A DNA stretch of 64,000 nucleotides from JAKFEE01 sp036675815 (lineage in GTDB: Bacteria; Pseudomonadota; Alphaproteobacteria; Rhodospirillales; Magnetospirillaceae): NCBI GenBank assembly GCA_036675815.1, contig JAKFEE010000021.1, positions 124,001 to 188,000 on the forward strand, in the 5' to 3' direction. The position numbers and the translations under genes are program-made. Positions 60,150-64,000 of this stretch are shown here, piece after piece (the stretch's first letter is position 1; every line of letters begins with the position of its first letter). The notes below the pieces were generated by a model that saw only the letters and a list, made by a program, of their open reading frames with translations, was not told the DNA's origin and did no database searches.

Positions 60150-60635
60150 TCAGCCGCCGGGCGGCGGATCGCCGGGCCGCGCCGCCCGGTACCACCGTTC
60201 GAAGCGTGCGGCGTCGGGGTGGCCTTCGACCGGGGCCCAGGCGGCAAAATCCTTGTCCGACACCGGTTGGTACGGCCCTTCCTTGATCTCGAGCAGCACC
60301 GTATCGGCCTCCAGCGCCGCCACGGCGTGCCACATGCCGGGCGGAACCTCGACGATGACGTCACCGCCCCGGCCCAGCTCGGCACGCTCGCGCACCCGCC
60401 CGTCGCCGTCGAAGGTCAGCACCGCCGCGGCGCCGCCCAGGACGGCGAACAACTCCCATTTCGGCGGCGTGACATGGCGATGCGGCCGCACGTAACTGCC
60501 AGGCGCCATCGCGTTGCAGAACCGCTGGACACGGTCCTCCAGGGTCGTGTGCAGGTTGTGATTGGTGCGACGGCGCGGCTCAACCGACGCGCGATCGGCC
60601 AGCAACCGCAACAGGCGCCGGTCGACACGCTTCAC
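60150..60635 (-). CDS. WbuC-family cupin-fold metalloprotein
   Basis: The GTG at 60635 has GAGG 5 nt upstream and gives 161 residues; an ATG-type frame back to 60683 is less likely. The cupin motifs are YVRPHRHVTPPKWELFAVLGG (metal His pair and Glu) and VPPGMWHAVAALE. RRRTNHNLHTTLEDRVQRF matches the WbuC N-terminus. WbuC proteins occur in surface-polysaccharide loci, but none is near. The activity is unknown. Confidence 0.82.
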   Translation of the reverse strand: MKRVDRRLLRLLADRASVEPRRRTNHNLHTTLEDRVQRFCNAMAPGSYVRPHRHVTPPKWELFAVLGGAAAVLTFDGDGRVRERAELGRGGDVIVEVPPGMWHAVAALEADTVLLEIKEGPYQPVSDKDFAAWAPVEGHPDAARFERWYRAARPGDPPPGG

Positions 60636-60697
60636 GACGGCCTCGACGACAACAAGATGTATGCGGATGGGCGTATGGCCCACGCGTCAGCATTTGG

Positions 60698-60732
60698 ACG
60701 ATCGGCCGGCGGGCGCCGCCGCCGCCGATCGT
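60698..60732. repeat. Intergenic hairpin with perfect 9-bp arms
   Basis: ACGATCGGC (60698-60706) and GCCGATCGT (60724-60732) are exact reverse complements around a GC-rich loop. It lies between the WbuC-family gene and the next leftward gene. No T-run follows on either strand, so Rho-independent termination is unlikely. Confidence 0.5.
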
Positions 60733-60750
60733 GACGGGTGGGCAGAGCGG

Positions 60751-60984
60751 TCACCGCGCTTTGAGGCTGTGACCGCTGAGACGGGCGAAGCGCAAGGCAC
60801 GCGTGCCCTCATGCAAGTGGCGGATCAGGTCGCGCATTTCCTCCACCAGCACGGGTTGAGCCGATTCACCGTCCGACCGATCCCGCGCAATGCCCCGCAC
60901 CAGTGTCTCCGCTTCGGCCGCCATTTTCAGCGCCACGGAATTCAACTCATAAGCGATCACGGCCAAGTTGCCTGTCTCCGGCAT
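60751..60984 (-). CDS. Small uncharacterised helical protein, 77 residues
   Basis: The ATG at 60984 gives MPETGNLAVIAYELNSVALK and a helical remainder ending ARLSGHSLKAR. The frame stays open to a GTG at 61098, but that extension is AT-richer and unlike coding sequence nearby. The ribosome site is weak. No family is recognised. Confidence 0.4.
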   Translation of the reverse strand: MPETGNLAVIAYELNSVALKMAAEAETLVRGIARDRSDGESAQPVLVEEMRDLIRHLHEGTRALRFARLSGHSLKAR

Positions 60985-61161
60985 GGCTACGCGTTCATTT
61001 TCCGGTACCAACGTTTTGCCCCCAAATCCAACGACGCGAAGGCGGCGATATTGCGCAAAGTATCGAGCAAAAAATACCCCACCTTCGTCGGGGTTCACGG
61101 ATATCCGACGGTGAAGGTGCTTTTGCCTCTTGATGGGTAGCCTACCACTTCAGCATGGGTT

Positions 61162-62148
61162 CTAGGGCAGCAGGTTGGCTTCGCGATAGAACCGCTCGGC
61201 ACCGGCGTGCAACGGCGCCGTCAGCGCGCCCACCGCCAACCCCTTGCGGTCGAGGTTCCGCAACTGCGGGTGCATGGCGCGTAAGCTGTCGAAATTCTGG
61301 CCGATCGCCGCGACAACGGCGTAAGCGGCAGCCTCGCTCAGCTTGGTCGTCGTCACTAGGGTGGCCTTCATCGCCACGCTGGCGATCTCCGTCTCGATCC
61401 CGGCATAGGTATCGGCCGCCAGCGCCTGCGGGGCAAGGAACGGTACCTTCCGCAGCGCTTCGGCCGAGGTCAGGGCCGAAAGGTCGACAACCTCGGCCTC
61501 GCACTCGGTGATTGCTTCCTGCACCGCGGCCAGCGGATGCAGTCCGGCGAAAAAGGCGGCATCGATCCGACCGTCGCACAAGGCCGCCTTCTGTTCGGAT
61601 GTGTCCAACTCGAGCACCGTCGTCAAATCATCCGGCGCCAGCCCCGCCGCCGTCAGAACCGTTTCGGCCATCAGCCGCTGAAAGCTCTTCGGGCGGCCCA
61701 GGCTGGCCTTCTTGCCCTTCAAATCGGCAAGCGACTTGATCGCGGCACCCTTCGCCGCCAGAACCACCACCGCTTCGCCGTGGAGCGACGCGAGCGAGCG
61801 CAATTCGGTGAACGCCTTCATCTCGGCGAAGGCCCCCGTGCCACGAAAGGCCTCCATGTGCGCGCGCGACTGCACGATCGCCAGGTCGACCTCGCCGCTG
61901 CGCAAGGCGGCGAGATTGGCGGCGCTGCCGGCACTCGGCTCGACCAGACAGCGGAGCCCATGATGTTCGCGACCCTTGTTGACCAGCCGGCATACCGCCC
62001 CACCCAACGGATAGTACAAGCCGCCCGCCTCGCCGCTGCTCAAGACGATCGTCGTGGAGGGCGGGGGCTCGGCCGTCGCCGGCGTCGGCGCCATCAGCGC
62101 CCAGGCGAGCGCCGTCCCGGTGAGCAAGCGTCTCAGATTTGCGAACAT
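61162..62148 (-). CDS. TAXI-family TRAP-transporter solute-binding protein
   Basis: This 328-residue protein has a signal peptide ending near ATA-EP. The TAXI opening is TIVLSSGEAGGLYYPLGGAVCRLVN, with GSAANLAALRSGEVDLAIVQS and GRPKSFQRLMAETVL further on. It would bind a small carboxylate in the periplasm. The TRAP membrane subunits (fused 4TM-12TM) are not in the window. AAGGAGGGG precedes the ATG. It is divergent from apt. Confidence 0.88.
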   Translation of the reverse strand: MFANLRRLLTGTALAWALMAPTPATAEPPPSTTIVLSSGEAGGLYYPLGGAVCRLVNKGREHHGLRCLVEPSAGSAANLAALRSGEVDLAIVQSRAHMEAFRGTGAFAEMKAFTELRSLASLHGEAVVVLAAKGAAIKSLADLKGKKASLGRPKSFQRLMAETVLTAAGLAPDDLTTVLELDTSEQKAALCDGRIDAAFFAGLHPLAAVQEAITECEAEVVDLSALTSAEALRKVPFLAPQALAADTYAGIETEIASVAMKATLVTTTKLSEAAAYAVVAAIGQNFDSLRAMHPQLRNLDRKGLAVGALTAPLHAGAERFYREANLLP

Positions 62149-62283
62149 GGCCCCTCCTTTCGATGCGGGGCGGATGTTAGAGAAGCCGGGAGAGCGTCGC
62201 AACCGCTGGAGGGCCGCGTGACGTTTGCGCGACGCCGCCGTTGCCGCTACGATCCGCCTGCCGCGACCCCGATCGGAACAGCC

Positions 62284-62799
62284 ATGGATATCAAGGACCA
62301 CATTCGCGCGATCCCGGACTTCCCCAAGCCCGGGATCCTCTTTTACGATATCTCGACGCTGCTGGCCCATCCGGATGCATGGCAAGTGACCATGGGGCGC
62401 CTGGCCAATGCCGTGCGCAAGCATCATCCCGACGTGCTGGCCGGCATCGAATCGCGGGGGTTTCTGGTGGCTGCGCCCTTGGCGCTGAAACTGGGTTGCG
62501 GCTTCATGATGGTGCGCAAGCGTGGCAAGCTGCCGGGGCGAACCATCCGTCATGACTATGCGTTGGAATACGGCTCCGACACCGTCGAGATCCAGGAGGA
62601 CGCCGTGCGGCCCGGACAGCGAGTGGTCGTGCTCGATGACCTTCTGGCCACCGGCGGGACGCTACGCGCCGCCATCGAACTGATCGACAAGGTCGGCGCC
62701 GAGGTGGTCGGCGCCGCATCCATCGTCGAGCTGACATTCCTCAAGGGACGCGAGCGTCTCGGCGTCCCCTTTACGTCGCTGGTTCAGTACGATTCGTAG
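62284..62799 (+). CDS. apt: Adenine phosphoribosyltransferase
   Basis: This 171-residue protein salvages adenine and PRPP to AMP. It has IRAIPDFPKPGILFYDIS at the N-terminus, AGIESRGFLVAAPLA, RKRGKLPGRTIRHDYALEYG and the PRPP motif VVVLDDLLATGGTLRAAIEL. Length and motifs are canonical. It stands alone and is convergent with the kinase-like gene at 62803. Confidence 0.96.
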   Translation: MDIKDHIRAIPDFPKPGILFYDISTLLAHPDAWQVTMGRLANAVRKHHPDVLAGIESRGFLVAAPLALKLGCGFMMVRKRGKLPGRTIRHDYALEYGSDTVEIQEDAVRPGQRVVVLDDLLATGGTLRAAIELIDKVGAEVVGAASIVELTFLKGRERLGVPFTSLVQYDS

Positions 62800-62802
62800 G
62801 CT

Positions 62803-63345
62803 CTACGCCGGCAGCTGCGGCAGATAACGGGTTGTGACCGGCGGCAACGCCGGCATCGCCCCTTGCAGATGGACCTTGAGCGCGTCCACGGCGGCATCGG
62901 CGGAGGTGGACGACAGGTTGAGCACGTCTTCGCAGGCGAGCAGGCTGGCGACGTCGACGGTATCGATGGTCTCAGGCGTTACCGCCAGCACGACGCGCTC
63001 GAAGCACTCCAGCGCCTCGGCGACGGCGGACGCCGCCACGGCCGCCACTACGGCTTTCCCCGCCTCGAGATCGGCCCGCACGCTCGCCGGCAAGGCAAAA
63101 TTGCGGCCATCGCAGCTCCACACGAAGGCGAAGGCCCCACCACGCCGCAGATCCTGGAACTGCGCCGGGGTAACCGACTGGTACAACTCGTCGCCACTTC
63201 CGATGGGATGAGTAATGACGCGCCGCGGAATGCTCACGCACCCGTCGCTACGCATTTTTCGCCGAACCGCTGGCATGATCGCGGCGCTTTGGCCCTCGTT
63301 GGCCTCCACCACCAGATAAAAAACGCCGCGGCCTCCGCGCTCCAT
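62803..63345 (-). CDS. Guanylate-kinase/PhnN-like protein with degenerate P-loop
   Basis: The ATG at 63345 has AGGAGG 7 nt upstream and gives 180 residues. The order resembles PhnN/guanylate kinase: first strand and loop (MERGGRGVFYLVVEANEGQS), an arginine-rich RRVITHP segment, then SVTPAQFQDLRRGGAFAFVW and VVLAVTPETI. The loop that should read GXSGXGKS is VEANEGQSA, lacking the P-loop Lys and the glycines, so ATP binding of the usual kind is doubtful. No phn genes are in the window. It could be a non-catalytic relative. Confidence 0.55.
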   Translation of the reverse strand: MERGGRGVFYLVVEANEGQSAAIMPAVRRKMRSDGCVSIPRRVITHPIGSGDELYQSVTPAQFQDLRRGGAFAFVWSCDGRNFALPASVRADLEAGKAVVAAVAASAVAEALECFERVVLAVTPETIDTVDVASLLACEDVLNLSSTSADAAVDALKVHLQGAMPALPPVTTRYLPQLPA

Positions 63346-63446
63346 CCAGCATCCTCCTATAGTCGTCAAACCCTTTGGCGGATATGGCTGGTCGAGGTGC
63401 TACGGGCAATTGCGCCAAAGTCCCTCTCTCCGATGGCTTACCCGTT

Positions 63447-63482
63447 GTTTCGTTATTCCCGCGAAAGCGGGAATCCGTCGCT
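63447..63482 (+). repeat. Extragenic palindrome, CCCGCGAAAGCGGG type
   Basis: TATTCCCGCGAAAGCGGGAATCCG is a short palindrome of the same family as 12188-12225 and 63677-63714. It lies just before the larger nested element. Confidence 0.65.
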
Positions 63483-63542
63483 GAACCGCACGACATTGGT
63501 AGCGCGGGTTCCGTGCGGCCCCAATATGGAGCCCCGCTTCGG

Positions 63543-63784
63543 AGCGTGTGAAGGAATCCCTTCTCCGTCACCCCCGCGGAAGCGACGCGGAAGCGGGGGT
63601 CCATTCCGCCTGCGCTTCAGCATCGAAATCGTGGTGGGATGCCGGCCAAAGCACCGCAGGTCGTGCCGCCGGCGGAATGGATTCCCGCTTTCGCGTCGCT
63701 TTCGCGGGAATGACGGAACAAATGATCGATTCCTTCACACGCTCTTCCGCGGGGTGACGGAAAAAGGGAATTCCTTCACACGCT
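63543..63784. repeat. Nested palindromic repeat element of about 240 bp
   Basis: The left arm (63543-63610) begins AGCGTGTGAAGGAATCCC, continues with CTCCGTCACCCCCGCGGAAG and ends CCATTCCGCC. The right part (63671-63784) carries these in inverted form: GGCGGAATGG, the CCCGCTTTCGCG block, CTTCCGCGGGGTGACGGA and GGGAATTCCTTCACACGCT. TTCCTTCACACGCTC occurs twice (63730-63744 and 63771-63785), so the outer end is duplicated. The gap 63346-63805 holds only repeats; no ORF or transposase was found in it. Confidence 0.75.
63677..63714 (+). repeat. Dispersed 38-bp repeat, copy 2
   Basis: It is identical over 38 bases to 12188-12225, more than 51 kb away. It lies within the nested palindrome at 63543-63784. 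Confidence 0.85.
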
Positions 63785-63805
63785 CTGGCATAGGAGGCGG
63801 CCTCT

Positions 63806-64000
63806 TTACTCCGTGATCGCGCGGATCACGCGACAGGGATTGCCCGCGGCAAAAACGCCCTCCGGAATATCCCGCGTCACCACGCTGCCGGCACCGATCA
63901 CCGCCCGCGATCCGATCCGCACACCCGGCATGATGAGCGCCCCTCCACCCACCCATACGTCTGATCCGATTTCCACCGGGCTCCCGAACTCTTCTCGCCG
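63806..64000 (-). CDS. Hexapeptide-repeat O-acetyltransferase, maltose/galactoside type (5' end outside window)
   Basis: The last 64 residues are visible, ending in TAA at 63808-63806. They show left-handed beta-helix repeats: SPVEIGSDVWVGGGALIMPG, VRIGSRAVIGAGSVVTRDIP and the closing GVFAAGNPCRVIRAITE. This C-terminal pattern is typical of Maa/LacA-type acetyltransferases that use acetyl-CoA on sugars. The start lies to the right of the window. Confidence 0.88.
   Translation of the reverse strand, partial: RREEFGSPVEIGSDVWVGGGALIMPGVRIGSRAVIGAGSVVTRDIPEGVFAAGNPCRVIRAITE

Noticed and set aside
63346..63805. CRISPR array or insertion sequence in the repeat-rich gap
   Set aside because: The repeats are inverted and nested, not regularly spaced direct repeats, and no transposase frame is present.

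Overview
The window is a GC-rich chromosomal segment of an alphaproteobacterium, most likely of the Rhodospirillales type. Supporting this are the serC-serA-hisZ-purA order, a near-complete hopanoid (hpn) gene set, a DXP-pathway gene (dxs) inside that set, and frequent GTG starts with ATGA/GTGA overlaps. No transposase, phage gene, CRISPR array or rRNA was seen. The only tRNA is tRNA-Pro(CGG). All functional calls rest on reading motifs in the sequence; no search was run.

Layout. 1-6.9 kb: a leftward amino-acid/purine operon (serC, serA, hisZ, purA, then a kinase-like protein with a broken catalytic loop that runs off the left edge), with a good sigma70-type promoter before serC. 7.1-12 kb: a rightward glycerate set (nicotinamidase-like hydrolase, tartronate semialdehyde reductase, glycerate 2-kinase, polytopic membrane protein). 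12-15 kb: repeats, a prepilin peptidase and a stand-alone FtsH. 14.9-40.1 kb: the envelope-lipid region. It holds mlaA, a GT4 glycosyltransferase overlapping a PIG-L deacetylase, hpnL, hpnH, then leftward hpnM-hpnB-hpnC-dxs-hpnD-hpnE-rlu, rightward hpnN, and leftward shc-hpnG-hpnA. Wedged between hpnN and hpnA are a two-gene c-di-GMP-type polysaccharide synthase (membrane fusion protein plus GT2-PilZ synthase) and relics of an alpha-hydroxy-acid oxidase. Two tandem AhpD-like genes and a VapC with a beheaded antitoxin lie between hpnH and the hpnE operon.

40-54.3 kb is a stress/redox-flavoured block: VOC protein, CbiX chelatase, nicotinate phosphoribosyltransferase coupled to a P-type Ca2+-type ATPase, DUF2267 protein, an ACP-adenylation-acyltransferase fusion with a NifX-like partner, an FNR-like regulator, a small cytochrome c, a SagB-type nitroreductase, and a phosphoribosyltransferase with a truncated alpha/beta hydrolase. 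Five near-identical 14-bp sites (TTGATCGAGGTTAG type) sit in intergenic gaps of this block. Four lie about 50-65 nt before start codons, which suggests a local regulon of the FNR-like protein encoded in its middle. This is the most novel observation here.

54.3-64 kb returns to housekeeping and unrelated genes: LOG-type phosphoribohydrolase, tRNA-Pro, polyprenyl diphosphate synthase, a TrmN6-type methyltransferase, an S49 peptidase, small envelope proteins, an AmiD-type amidase, a WbuC cupin, a TAXI-type binding protein, apt, a guanylate-kinase-like protein with a degenerate P-loop, a nested palindromic repeat, and the 3' end of a hexapeptide acetyltransferase.

How the genes work together: dxs and the polyprenyl synthase feed isoprenoids. 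HpnC, HpnD and HpnE make squalene, Shc cyclises it, and HpnH and HpnG build the side chain. HpnA and HpnB may decorate it, and HpnL, HpnM, HpnN and MlaA handle envelope lipid traffic. Gaps over 300 bases without a gene are 11944-12275 and 63346-63805; both are filled by repeats.
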